Below are positions 53,538-62,093 of a stretch of 64,000 nt of DNA, piece by piece. The notes beneath the pieces are model-generated. The model was not told the DNA's origin. It was given only the letters and a program-made list of their open reading frames with translations, and ran no database searches. How positions within the stretch are numbered: the first letter of the stretch is position 1; every line of letters begins with the position of its first letter. Source of the DNA: CAYMND01 sp964465065 (GTDB taxonomy: Bacteria; Acidobacteriota; Aminicenantia; UBA2199). Both the position numbers and the translations under genes were made by a program. The stretch covers positions 1 through 64,000 of the forward strand of contig CAYXHZ010000008.1 in the NCBI GenBank assembly GCA_964465065.1, written 5' to 3'.

Positions 53538-56500
53538 CGATTTCGCGGCAATCCGGCCGGTTTTCGGGGCGTTTGTCCAGTATGCGCCGCAGCAGAGCCT
53601 CGATGTCCATCGGTACGGCGACGCCCTTCTCCGACAGCGGCGGCGGCGACTCGATCAGGATCTGGTTGAGAATGTCGCCGGCCGAACAGCCGCTGTAGGG
53701 CAAGGAACCGCTCAGCAGCTCGAAAACCACCACCCCCAGCGAGAAGATGTCGCTGGCCGGACTGGCCAGCCCCTGGCTGATCAGTTCGGGCGCCAGATAG
53801 CACAGGGTGCCCATGACCGTGCCGGACTGGGTCAGCCGGGAATGGTGGGTCATGCGGGCCAGGCCGAAATCCAGCAGTTTGACGGTGGTTTCCCCCTGCG
53901 GCGCTTCGAGCAGCATGATGTTGGCCGGCTTGAGATCGCGGTGCAGGATCCCCTTGCGGTGGATTTCCTGCAGGGCGCGGCAGACCTGGACGATGATGGG
54001 GGCGGCCTGCGCCAGACTGGTGCCCTGGTCGGCGGCGATTTTCTGTGCCAGAGGGATGCCCTGCAACAGTTCCATGACGATGTAGGGACGTTCGCCCCGG
54101 CTGCCCCGTTCGAAAATCCGGATGATGTTGGGATGGTCGAGCTGGTCGATGATGGCGGCCTCCAGACGGAAGCGGCGCAGCGAGATCGGATCGCTGCGGA
54201 GATCGTCGCGCAGGATCTTGATGGCCACCCGTTGCTGCGGTCGTGTCAGCGAGCTGCCGGCGTAGACGTCGGCCATGCCTCCCGAGCCGATGAGTTTTCC
54301 GATCCGGTAATTGCCGATCCGGGTGGTTTTTTTCCAGAACCGGCGCAGGTTCAGGTAGGTGGATAAAAACCCGATCAGGAGATAGGAGACGATCGCGAAC
54401 GCCAGGCCGCCCAGAGCGATGAACCACGGGCTGCGCCAGAACGGGGCCGGGATGTCGATCCGCAGCTGCCTGACGACGCCGGCCGCGCTGCCGTCCGGAT
54501 TGAGGGCCTGCGCCTCCAGAACGAAATGCCCCGGGGGCAGCTGACTGAAGGTGGCGCGGCGATTTCTGCTGGTGGTTTCCAGCCACTGGTCCTTCCAGCC
54601 GCTGAGCCGGAAGCGGTAACGCAGCTCTGCAGCGTCCCGGAAATCCAGGGCGGCGAATTCGATGCTGATGATGCTGCGGCTGTAGTCGAGCCGGATCTGG
54701 CGCCGTTCGAACAGCGGCGGGATGATCCTCTGGGGTTGGTTGTTGATCGACAGCCCGGTGAATCGCAGTGGGGAAGCCGGTTTGGCAGTCAGCAGATCGG
54801 CGGGGAAAAACCGGTACAGACCGGAACCGGATCCGTAGGCCAGGCGGCCGTCCTGCAGCCTGGCGGCGCTGTCCAGGTTGTATTCCGGCTTGTCCTGCCG
54901 GTAGCTGAAGGCGACGATCTGCACCCGGCCGCTTTCGGGGTCCAGGCGGCACAGTCCCTGGTTGGTGCTCAGCCACAACTGCCGTCCTTCGTCTTGGAGT
55001 ATGCTGAGGATGTCGTCGCCCGGCAACCCGGCACGGTGGTCGAAACAGCGGAATTTTTTGTCCCGGTCGTCGAAACGGTTGAGTCCGCCGCCGGCGGTTC
55101 CGACCCAGAGCCGGTTCTGTGTGTCCCGGTACAGGGCGTAGATCCAATCGTGACTCAGGGATCCGTCCCGACCGGCTTCGTGGCGGAACCAGTCGATGAG
55201 CCGGTCGTCGGCGGAGAGGTGAACCAGACCCTCTTTGCAGCCGATCCAGACGGTCCGGTCCCGGTCCTGCCAGAAGCACCACACCGACTGGCCGGGGATG
55301 CCTAGCTCGGCCAGGTGTGTCCAGGCGCCACTGGCGATATCCAGGCGGCTGGCTCCGTGATCGGTCGAACCCGTCCACAGGCGGTTGCGCCGGTCCACGA
55401 ACAGGGTGACGAGCAGGTCGGACGGCGCCGATTGGCGCTTGTCCGCCTGGTGACGGTATACGGTGACCGAAGGCAAAGCCGGCGCGATGCGGTTCAGACC
55501 GTCGGCGCTGGCCGCCCAGATGCAGCCGTCACGGTCCTGAACCAGCTTCAGGATGGTGTCGTTGCTGATTTTACAGGCTGCGGTTCCGTCCCGGCTGAAG
55601 CGGCGGGCCTGGGCATCGGCAGCGGAGAGACGGACGATTCCCGCCCCGGAAGTGCCGATCCACAGGTTGCCTCGATCGTCCTCGAGCAGGCTGGAAATAT
55701 CGTCGTGCGGCAGAGCGACCGGGGAGACGGAGCTGGAATCCAGCCGGCTGATCCGCTCCTGTTCGGGATCGTAGCGGCACAGACCGTTCTCGGTGCCGAT
55801 CCAGACCAGCTGGTCGGCGGTCGGCAGGATGCAGTTGATGTAATCGTTGCTCAGTGAATCCGGGCGGCTGGTGTCGTAGGCCATGTGGCTGAGCTCTGCT
55901 TGTCCGGGTGAAAGGCAGAACAGGCCCTGGCCGTATGTGCCGATCCAGAGTCTTTGCCGTGGATCCAGCGCCAGGCAGTTGACCGCTGGCGCGGCTTGAT
56001 CGCCGCGCCCGACGGCCACCGGTGTCAGGTTCAGGCCGCCCGGAGTGTCGGAACGGTACAGGCCTCTGTCGGCGCTGCCCATCCAGATTTCGCCGCCGCT
56101 GCCCCGGGCCAGGCTCCAGACTTCGACTTTATCCGGTTCGGAAGCGATGGCCAGTTCCTGTACTTGAAGGCTGCCGCCGTCGATGCGCCACAGTCCCTGT
56201 TTGGCGCCGATCACCAGGTACCGTTCGTCCTGGACGGCGATGGCCGTGATCCGTGCCTTGAAGGAATCGGACCGTCTGTCACGCAGGGTCGTGACCAGTT
56301 CGAAGTCCGTGCCGCCCGCATCGAGCCGGAACAGGTGATCGCTGCCGGCCCAGAGCCGTCCGGCCGGGTCGATGAGCAGGGCCAGGATTTCCCGGTCGCC
56401 GGAACCGGCTCCGGCCGTCGGCAGCCGGACCGGCGTGAAGACGTCCCGCCCGATATCGTAACGGTCCAAGCCGTCGCCGTAGGTGCCGATCCACAGGCAA

Positions 56501-56802
56501 TTGCGCGCCGGATCGTAAACCAGCGCATAGCAGTAATTGTTTCTCAGACTGCCCGGGTCGTCGGGGTCGTTTCGGTACTGGATGAATTCGTAGCCGTCGA
56601 AACGGTTCAGACCGTCGCTGGTGGCGATCCACAGAAAGCCGGATGCATCCACGGCCAGGGCGTGGACCTGATTCTGTGACAGGCCGTCGGCCTTGCTGAA
56701 ACGCCGGAAGGAATCGACCGGGCTCCCTTGCGTCTGCGACCAGCCGAAAGAGCTCAGTGCCAGCAACAGCGCCAGGATGGCTTTGGGGGTCATGTTGGCC
56801 AT
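53503..56802 (-). CDS. Reg_prop/Y_Y_Y sensor fused to a Ser/Thr protein kinase
   Basis: The protein has 1099 residues and a signal peptide (MTPKAILALLLALSSFGW). About fourteen Reg_prop propeller repeats (RNCLWIGTYGDGLDRYD, DRLIDWFRHEAGRDG) fill residues 30-700. A Y_Y_Y domain spans about 705-795 (YRFRLSGWKDQWLETTS), and a single helix lies at 805-828. The cytoplasmic kinase (about 845-1095) has G-loop LIGSGGMADVYAG, VAIKIL, HRDLKPANIM, LLDFGLARM and YLAPEL, all active-type. Reg_prop ectodomains normally feed histidine kinases; the fusion to an RD Ser/Thr kinase is notable. No strong ribosome-binding site is seen; the inner ATG at 56793 is possible. Confidence 0.92.
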   Translation of the reverse strand: MANMTPKAILALLLALSSFGWSQTQGSPVDSFRRFSKADGLSQNQVHALAVDASGFLWIATSDGLNRFDGYEFIQYRNDPDDPGSLRNNYCYALVYDPARNCLWIGTYGDGLDRYDIGRDVFTPVRLPTAGAGSGDREILALLIDPAGRLWAGSDHLFRLDAGGTDFELVTTLRDRRSDSFKARITAIAVQDERYLVIGAKQGLWRIDGGSLQVQELAIASEPDKVEVWSLARGSGGEIWMGSADRGLYRSDTPGGLNLTPVAVGRGDQAAPAVNCLALDPRQRLWIGTYGQGLFCLSPGQAELSHMAYDTSRPDSLSNDYINCILPTADQLVWIGTENGLCRYDPEQERISRLDSSSVSPVALPHDDISSLLEDDRGNLWIGTSGAGIVRLSAADAQARRFSRDGTAACKISNDTILKLVQDRDGCIWAASADGLNRIAPALPSVTVYRHQADKRQSAPSDLLVTLFVDRRNRLWTGSTDHGASRLDIASGAWTHLAELGIPGQSVWCFWQDRDRTVWIGCKEGLVHLSADDRLIDWFRHEAGRDGSLSHDWIYALYRDTQNRLWVGTAGGGLNRFDDRDKKFRCFDHRAGLPGDDILSILQDEGRQLWLSTNQGLCRLDPESGRVQIVAFSYRQDKPEYNLDSAARLQDGRLAYGSGSGLYRFFPADLLTAKPASPLRFTGLSINNQPQRIIPPLFERRQIRLDYSRSIISIEFAALDFRDAAELRYRFRLSGWKDQWLETTSRNRRATFSQLPPGHFVLEAQALNPDGSAAGVVRQLRIDIPAPFWRSPWFIALGGLAFAIVSYLLIGFLSTYLNLRRFWKKTTRIGNYRIGKLIGSGGMADVYAGSSLTRPQQRVAIKILRDDLRSDPISLRRFRLEAAIIDQLDHPNIIRIFERGSRGERPYIVMELLQGIPLAQKIAADQGTSLAQAAPIIVQVCRALQEIHRKGILHRDLKPANIMLLEAPQGETTVKLLDFGLARMTHHSRLTQSGTVMGTLCYLAPELISQGLASPASDIFSLGVVVFELLSGSLPYSGCSAGDILNQILIESPPPLSEKGVAVPMDIEALLRRILDKRPENRPDCREIVTAFARTIQAD

Positions 56803-56918
56803 TTTGTTAACAGTATACCCTTTTGCAAACCCGGAGTAAACGGAACAGCCGTGAAAAGTCGTCGTCCGGTTGAATTGCCCGGATATCGGGGTTATTATTC
56901 AATTGTCAAGGAGTCGAA

Positions 56919-57395
56919 ATGACCAATCCGCGTGCGCTGGTTTCCGGCCTGTGTTTTCTCATGCTGGTCTGGTCGATTCATTCCTTCTGGCAGAACTCTT
57001 CCCGTTCGCCGGCGCTGCCCGAGGTCCTGTTCGGAATTCCGGTCTACCCCGGTTCCGAACTCAACCTGCCGCTTTCCGGAACGGGGGAGCCGCGCATATT
57101 CGTCTTTCTCAGCGACGATACGCTGGACAAGGTCCTGGCTTTCTACAGCTCGCGCCTCAAGGCCAGCCCGAATGTTCTCCGCTACGGAAAGGGCTCCATG
57201 ACCGTCTACCAATACATGATCCGACCCAGCCAACTGGCCAATTATCCCCTCAAAGGCGTCGAGGTCATGCCGTACAATTCATTCTACAAGCGGGTGATGC
57301 GCAAAGGCGTCAAGATCAAGATCTATATCCCCGGTGATGAGATCGGCGACACGCCGACACTGCTGGATCAACCGGCGCAGCCGGCCGGGAATTGA
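56919..57395 (+). CDS. Secreted or anchored small protein of unknown family
   Basis: The protein has 158 residues, with AAGGAG 7 nt upstream. Residues 5-25 form an uncleaved or cleaved signal helix (ALVSGLCFLMLVWSIHSF). The mature part has an alpha/beta look: GIPVYPGSELNLPLSG, then a DTLDKVLAFYSSRL helix, then YQYMIRP and GVKIKIYIPG. The VYPGSEL-...-VLAFYxxRL pattern resembles small periplasmic proteins that monitor colour- or lipid-like ligands, but no family is certain. The nifS promoter overlaps its stop codon. Confidence 0.65.
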   Translation: MTNPRALVSGLCFLMLVWSIHSFWQNSSRSPALPEVLFGIPVYPGSELNLPLSGTGEPRIFVFLSDDTLDKVLAFYSSRLKASPNVLRYGKGSMTVYQYMIRPSQLANYPLKGVEVMPYNSFYKRVMRKGVKIKIYIPGDEIGDTPTLLDQPAQPAGN

Positions 57396-57421
57396 CAACT
57401 GCCACCAATTAGGTTATATAT
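57393..57421 (+). promoter_or_regulatory. Sigma-70 promoter of nifS
   Basis: TTGACA (57393-57398), 17 bp, TATATA (57416-57421), 21 bp before the nifS start. It begins inside the stop codon of the preceding gene. No IscR-type site is evident beside it. Confidence 0.7.
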
Positions 57422-57442
57422 AGCTGTGAGGTACCCAGAAAG

Positions 57443-58609
57443 ATGATTACGCCCAACTATTTCGATTACAACGCCACCACGCCGGTCGACTCCCGCGTCC
57501 TGGAACGGATGCTGCCGTTCTTTTCGGAACGCTTTCACAACCCGTCCTCTTTCTATCACCAGGCCGGCGAAGTCGCCGCCGAGATGGAAACGGCCCGCAG
57601 CGAACTGGCCCGGCTGATCGGCGCCGGCCCCGAGGATCTGTTCTTCTGCGGCAGCGGCAGCGAATCCGACAACCTGGCCATCCAGGGCACGGTCCGTCTC
57701 CGCGGCGGCGGTCACATCGTCACCAGCGCCATCGAGCACCCGGCCGTGCTCAACACCTGCAAACAATTGCAGAAAGAGGGTTATGCGGTCACTTTTCTGC
57801 CCTGCGACAGCCACGGTTTCGTCGATCCCGACGATCTCAGCAAGGCCCTGCGTCCGGACACCGTTCTGGTGTCGGTGATGTGGGCCAACAACGAGATCGG
57901 TACCGTGCAGCCGGTCGCCGAACTGGCCCGGATCAGCCGCGAACATGGCGTTCCGTTTCACTGCGATGCCGTCCAGGCTGTCGGCAAGGTGCCCATCGAC
58001 GTGACGGCCCTGGGAATCGATCTCTTGTCTTTTTCAGCCCATAAGATGTACGGCCCCAAGGGCCTGGGCATGCTCTACCGGAGGCGCGGGCTGCGATTGC
58101 AGCCCCTGGTCTTCGGCGGCGGACACGAAAGAGGTCTGCGTTCAGGCACCGAGAACGTCGCCGCCATCGTCGGCGCCGGAGAGGCGGCCCGGCTGCTCAG
58201 GCTGGAAATGGACGATGACGCAGTCCGGCTGAGAGCCTGGCGCGACCGATTGCAGGCGCAGATTCTGGCCGAGATTCCCCAGGTCCTGGTCAACGGCGAC
58301 CGGGAACCGCGGCTGGCCAACACCCTGAATGTCTCGATCCGCCACATCGAGGGCGAGAGCATGCTGGCCCTGCTCGAGCAGTACGGACTGGCCCTGTCTT
58401 CGGGCTCGGCCTGTTCCTCGAAGTCGCTGGATCCTTCGCATGTGCTGCTGGCCCTGGGTCGGGCCCACGAGGACGCCCACGGCAGCCTGCGCATCAGCAT
58501 GGGCAGATTCACCACGGCACAGGACGTCTCGCAACTGCTGACCCGGCTGCCGCCGGTGGTGACCCGCCTGCGGCAGATGTCCCCGTTCTGGCGGGAGCAG
58601 CAGACCTGA
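57443..58609 (+). CDS. nifS: Cysteine desulfurase
   Basis: The protein has 388 residues. FDYNATTPVDSRV opens the PLP fold, and GSGSESDNLAIQG is the phosphate-binding loop. SFSAHKMYGPKGLGML carries the Schiff-base lysine (near 203), and LALSSGSACSSKSLDPSHV carries the persulfide-forming cysteine (near 326). It moves sulfur from cysteine to the NifU-like scaffold encoded 16 nt downstream. The absence of IscR, IscA or Hsc genes makes this a minimal Fe-S assembly pair. GAGG precedes the start. Confidence 0.95.
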   Translation: MITPNYFDYNATTPVDSRVLERMLPFFSERFHNPSSFYHQAGEVAAEMETARSELARLIGAGPEDLFFCGSGSESDNLAIQGTVRLRGGGHIVTSAIEHPAVLNTCKQLQKEGYAVTFLPCDSHGFVDPDDLSKALRPDTVLVSVMWANNEIGTVQPVAELARISREHGVPFHCDAVQAVGKVPIDVTALGIDLLSFSAHKMYGPKGLGMLYRRRGLRLQPLVFGGGHERGLRSGTENVAAIVGAGEAARLLRLEMDDDAVRLRAWRDRLQAQILAEIPQVLVNGDREPRLANTLNVSIRHIEGESMLALLEQYGLALSSGSACSSKSLDPSHVLLALGRAHEDAHGSLRISMGRFTTAQDVSQLLTRLPPVVTRLRQMSPFWREQQT

Positions 58610-58625
58610 AATCACGGAGGAAGAA

Positions 58626-58997
58626 ATGCTTTACAGCAAAAAGGTAATGGAACAGTTTCAGAACACCGAACACTACGGCCGCATCGACAACGCCGACGGC
58701 ATCGGCAAGGTCGGCAACACCAAGTGCGGTGACGTGATGTGGATATACCTCAAGATCGACGACGGCGTCATCCGCGACGCCAAGTTCGAGACCTTCGGCT
58801 GCGTGGCGGCCATCGCCACCAGTTCGATGGCCATCGCCATGATCAAGGGCAAGCGGGTCGAGGAGGCACTGGCTCTGACCAACAAAGCGGTGGCCGAGGC
58901 GCTGGACGGTCTGCCTCCGGAAAAGCTGCATTGTTCCGTGCTGGCCGAGGAGGGTATCCGCGCCGCCCTGGAGGATTATTACCAGCGGCACGCCTGA
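58626..58997 (+). CDS. nifU: NifU/IscU-type Fe-S scaffold (N-terminal domain only)
   Basis: The protein has 123 residues, with GGAGG upstream. YGRIDNADGIGKVGNTKCGD has the first conserved Cys and Asp, FETFGCVAAIATSSM has the second Cys, and GLPPEKLHCSVLAEEGI has the third. This is the IscU/NifU_N three-cysteine scaffold; the NifU ferredoxin and thioredoxin-like domains are absent. It receives sulfur from the desulfurase encoded just upstream and builds clusters for transfer. Confidence 0.95.
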   Translation: MLYSKKVMEQFQNTEHYGRIDNADGIGKVGNTKCGDVMWIYLKIDDGVIRDAKFETFGCVAAIATSSMAIAMIKGKRVEEALALTNKAVAEALDGLPPEKLHCSVLAEEGIRAALEDYYQRHA

Positions 58998-59052
58998 ACG
59001 GCGGGCTCGTCCGGTAAAATCACTGGTATCGCCAGCTTTCGCCCGGCTGGAT

Positions 59053-59081
59053 TTGACTTAACCGGCCCATTCGTTTATACT
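59053..59081 (+). promoter_or_regulatory. Sigma-70 promoter of the COG2403 gene
   Basis: TTGACT (59053-59058), 17 bp, TATACT (59076-59081), about 43 bp before the start and followed by an AT-rich leader with AGGAGG (59111-59116). Confidence 0.75.
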
Positions 59082-59124
59082 CTTTTTTCACAATTAAACA
59101 TTTCAAATATAGGAGGCTCTAAAA

Positions 59125-60444
59125 ATGCGTAATGCTCTGATTATGGGTGCTGCCGGAAGAGATTTTCACAATTTCAACGTCTTTTTCCGCAACCGTACCG
59201 ACGTGAAAGTGGTGGCCTTCACCGCCACCCAGATTCCCGATATCTTCGGCCGCAAGTATCCGGCCGAACTTGCCGGTCCCAATTACCCCGAAGGGATTCC
59301 GATCTACGACGAGAAAGAGCTGGACAGCCTGATCAAGAAACTCAACGTCCAGGACGTATATTTCTGCTACAGCGACATTCCGTATCAGGTGGTCATGAAC
59401 AAGTCGGCGCAAGTCAACGCCGCCGGCGCCAATTTCACCCTGATCGGACCCAACGAGACCATGGTGAAGAGCACCAAGCCGGTCATTTCCGTCTGCGCCA
59501 TCCGTACCGGTTGCGGAAAGAGCCAGACCACCCGCCGCGTGGCCCAGATCCTGCAGGGGATGGGCTATAAAGTGGCCGCCATCCGTCACCCCATGCCCTA
59601 CGGCGACCTGGTTGCCCAGAAGGTGCAGAAGTTCGAGACCGTCGAGGATCTCAAGAAGCACAAGTGCACCATCGAGGAAATGGAAGAGTACGAGCCCCAT
59701 ATCGTCAGCGGCGTGACCATTTTCGCCGGTGTCGATTACGAGGCCATCCTGCGTGAAGCCGAGAAGATCGCCGATGTCATCCTCTGGGACGGCGGCAACA
59801 ACGACTTCCCCTTCTATAAATCGGACCTGGAAATCGTGGTCGTCGACCCGCATCGCCCCGGTCACGAGATGGCCTACTACCCCGGCGAGGTCAACTTCAA
59901 GCGCGCCGACGTCGTCGTCATCAACAAGATCGACACCGCCAACCTGGAAAGCATCCTCAAGATCCGCGAGAACATCCGCAATTACAATCCCGATGCCATC
60001 GTGGTCGATGCCGCATCGCCGCTGTTCGCCGACAATCCGCAGGCCATCCGCGGCAAGAAGGTGCTGGTCGTCGAAGACGGTCCGACCCTGACCCACGGTG
60101 AAATGAAGTATGGAGCCGGCGTCATGGCCGCTTTCAAGTTCGGCGCCGCCGAACTGGTCGACCCGCGTCCCTACGCCGTCGGAACCATCGCCGACACCTA
60201 CAAGAAGTACCCCGGCATCGGTGTCCTGCTGCCGGCCATGGGTTACGGCGAGCAGCAGATGAAGGATCTGGAGACCACCATTCAGAAGACCGAATGCGAC
60301 CTGGTGATCATCGCTACCCCGATCGACCTCGGCCGTATCGTCAAGTTCAGCAAACCGACCGTCCGCATCAGCTACGAGCTGGACGAAATCGGCACGCCGA
60401 ACCTGGCCGACGTGATCAAGAATCACCCGAAGTTCAAGAAATAA
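59125..60444 (+). CDS. COG2403 P-loop protein (cyclic 2,3-diphosphoglycerate synthetase family)
   Basis: The protein has 439 residues from an ATG 8 nt after AGGAGG. It opens with a Rossmann-like NALIMGAAGRDFHNFN domain. A P-loop follows near residue 134 (AIRTGCGKSQTTRR), then ILWDGGNNDFPFY, DPHRPGHEMAYYPGE and the GTPase-like VVVINKIDTA. This matches the archaeal cyclic 2,3-DPG synthetase family, whose bacterial members are often called predicted GTPases. Its bacterial role is unsettled; osmolyte or nucleotide-metabolism links are possible. It has its own promoter and a strong terminator, so it is monocistronic. Codon use looks biased toward C-ending codons, as in a highly expressed gene. Confidence 0.85.
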   Translation: MRNALIMGAAGRDFHNFNVFFRNRTDVKVVAFTATQIPDIFGRKYPAELAGPNYPEGIPIYDEKELDSLIKKLNVQDVYFCYSDIPYQVVMNKSAQVNAAGANFTLIGPNETMVKSTKPVISVCAIRTGCGKSQTTRRVAQILQGMGYKVAAIRHPMPYGDLVAQKVQKFETVEDLKKHKCTIEEMEEYEPHIVSGVTIFAGVDYEAILREAEKIADVILWDGGNNDFPFYKSDLEIVVVDPHRPGHEMAYYPGEVNFKRADVVVINKIDTANLESILKIRENIRNYNPDAIVVDAASPLFADNPQAIRGKKVLVVEDGPTLTHGEMKYGAGVMAAFKFGAAELVDPRPYAVGTIADTYKKYPGIGVLLPAMGYGEQQMKDLETTIQKTECDLVIIATPIDLGRIVKFSKPTVRISYELDEIGTPNLADVIKNHPKFKK

Positions 60445-60460
60445 AGACGTTTTTCACTGA

Positions 60461-60496
60461 AAAATCCAGGGTTCCTGCCGGGAGCCCTGGATTTTT
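60461..60496 (+). terminator. Rho-independent terminator
   Basis: AAAATCCAGGG (60461-60471) pairs with CCCTGGATTTTT (60485-60496) and is followed by further T-rich sequence. It lies 16 bp after the COG2403 stop codon. Confidence 0.85.
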
Positions 60497-60569
60497 ATTT
60501 TTAGCTGGATTATAAAGTTACAAGCGGGGCTGGTAAAAAAGCTACGCCGTGTGTGTTAAGGAGAGCAAG

Positions 60570-62084
60570 GTGCAAGTTAATCTGAATATCGAGCAAGCCG
60601 ATGTCGCCTTCATCAAGAAGACGCTCAAGGATCACCCCCAACCGGTGACGATCGATTTTCTGGTCACCGAGGTGGCCATTTTCAAGACCAAGGCCCAGCG
60701 CAAGACCCGGGTCAAGATCTATTCACCGGATAGCGAATACAAGGTGGGGGACCTGATCTACAAGGAATACAACGGCAAGATTCCCGTCGGCGCCAAGAAG
60801 TACATCGACATCGACGACGGCGTGGTGCTCAAGGTGATCGACACCCGGGTCCGCTACGGCCTGGACGAGATCAAGCTCAGCTACGACGGTACCTCGACGT
60901 TCAAGAAGTACACCGACTACCTGGACCGCCAGAAGATCGAACTGCTCCTACCGCACAAACAAGCCAAGCCGCCGGTCAAGGCCGAACTGCTGGCTGAGGA
61001 GGAGGATCCCCGCCAGCAACTGGACCCGATGGTCAAACGGGAACTGTCCCAGCTGGGCAAGAAACTGATCGCGGCCATCAACAAGGACGAAGAGATCGTC
61101 ATGGTCGCCGGCAAGGTTCTGCTCAAGGAATTCCTCAANNNNNNNNNNNNNNNNNNNNNNNNNNNNNNNNNNNNNNNNNNNNNNNNNNNNNNNNNNNNNN
61201 NNNNNNNNNNNNNNNNNNNNNNNNNNNNNNNNNNNNNNTCCGCCGTGGCGGCCAACATCGCCAGCTACCGGAGCATCGAAACCTTCAACCAGCTGTTCCA
61301 CAAGATCTTTCTCGATTTCGGTATCCGCGACCGCAATTACGAGATCCACCTGCTGCGCCTGTACCATATTTTGGACCTGATTTACCCGACTGATTGGCGG
61401 ATGGTGCTCGACATCGTTCTGGCCAATCCGGAATTCATCCCCTCCGACAAGGTGGCCGGTGTCTACTACCTGGATTCCGATGCCGTTCAGGCCATCGAGG
61501 ACGAGGAGTTGCAGCGCCGCCAGCTTCTGGTGGAGGAGCGCCGCCGCAGCCGTGAGGAACAGATCCGCAAGAAACAGGAAGAGGACGACAAGGAGCAGGA
61601 GGAAATCCGCCAGCTGCGCGAGGAGCGCCGCCGCAAGCGCGAAGAGGAAATGTGGCTCAAAGAGAAGATACAGCACGGCGACCAGACCGTTGCCGTACCG
61701 GCCAATGCCGATATGGCTCAGCCTGGCGCCGAGGTGCCGCCGCCGGCAAATGCACCGGTTCTGATCGGCGACGAGGGCGACGACAAGAAAGCCGCCAAGA
61801 AGAAAAAGCGTCCGGCCGAGGAGAAAGGTCCGAAAGTCGGCGGTCGCCGTCACAGCGAGGAACCGATTGTGGAAGATATCGATCTGGATGAGCTCGAGAT
61901 CAAGCGCCAGATCGAGCTGGAAGAGCTGAAGGCCAAGGCCATCGAACGGGCCAAGGAAGTGATGGCCAAGCCGAGCAGCGACGAAAAGGAAGTGGTTTAC
62001 CAGGATACGACCGGATCGTTTGCCGGCCTGTTCGCCGCCAAGCTGGAAGAAATCTCCAAAGACAAGAAAAAAGGCAAGAAGTAA
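60570..62084 (+). CDS. Coiled-coil protein of unknown family (interrupted by a true gap)
   Basis: The start is the GTG at 60570, with AAGGAG 6 nt upstream. About 190 residues precede 100 N and 281 follow them. The first part is beta-rich and lysine-rich (VKIYSPDSEYKVGDLIYKEY). After the gap come a helical domain (FNQLFHKIFLDFGIRDRNYE) and a long charged coiled-coil with RRRSREEQIRKKQEEDDKEQ. The end is a basic, Ala/Pro-containing tail (KKAAKKKKRP and KDKKKGKK). No family is recognised. It lies 9 nt upstream of the Nnr gene, so it is probably co-transcribed with it. Highly charged tails suggest RNA or ribosome contact, which is inference. Confidence 0.75.
   Translation: MQVNLNIEQADVAFIKKTLKDHPQPVTIDFLVTEVAIFKTKAQRKTRVKIYSPDSEYKVGDLIYKEYNGKIPVGAKKYIDIDDGVVLKVIDTRVRYGLDEIKLSYDGTSTFKKYTDYLDRQKIELLLPHKQAKPPVKAELLAEEEDPRQQLDPMVKRELSQLGKKLIAAINKDEEIVMVAGKVLLKEFLXXXXXXXXXXXXXXXXXXXXXXXXXXXXXXXXXXSAVAANIASYRSIETFNQLFHKIFLDFGIRDRNYEIHLLRLYHILDLIYPTDWRMVLDIVLANPEFIPSDKVAGVYYLDSDAVQAIEDEELQRRQLLVEERRRSREEQIRKKQEEDDKEQEEIRQLREERRRKREEEMWLKEKIQHGDQTVAVPANADMAQPGAEVPPPANAPVLIGDEGDDKKAAKKKKRPAEEKGPKVGGRRHSEEPIVEDIDLDELEIKRQIELEELKAKAIERAKEVMAKPSSDEKEVVYQDTTGSFAGLFAAKLEEISKDKKKGKK
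61139..61238. other. Scaffold gap of 100 N (true missing sequence)
   Basis: Unlike the gap at 34694 the two flanks share no repeat, so DNA is missing. The frame is kept only if the missing length leaves remainder 1 on division by 3, as the placeholder of 100 does. Confidence 0.85.
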
Positions 62085-62093
62085 ACCCAGTCG

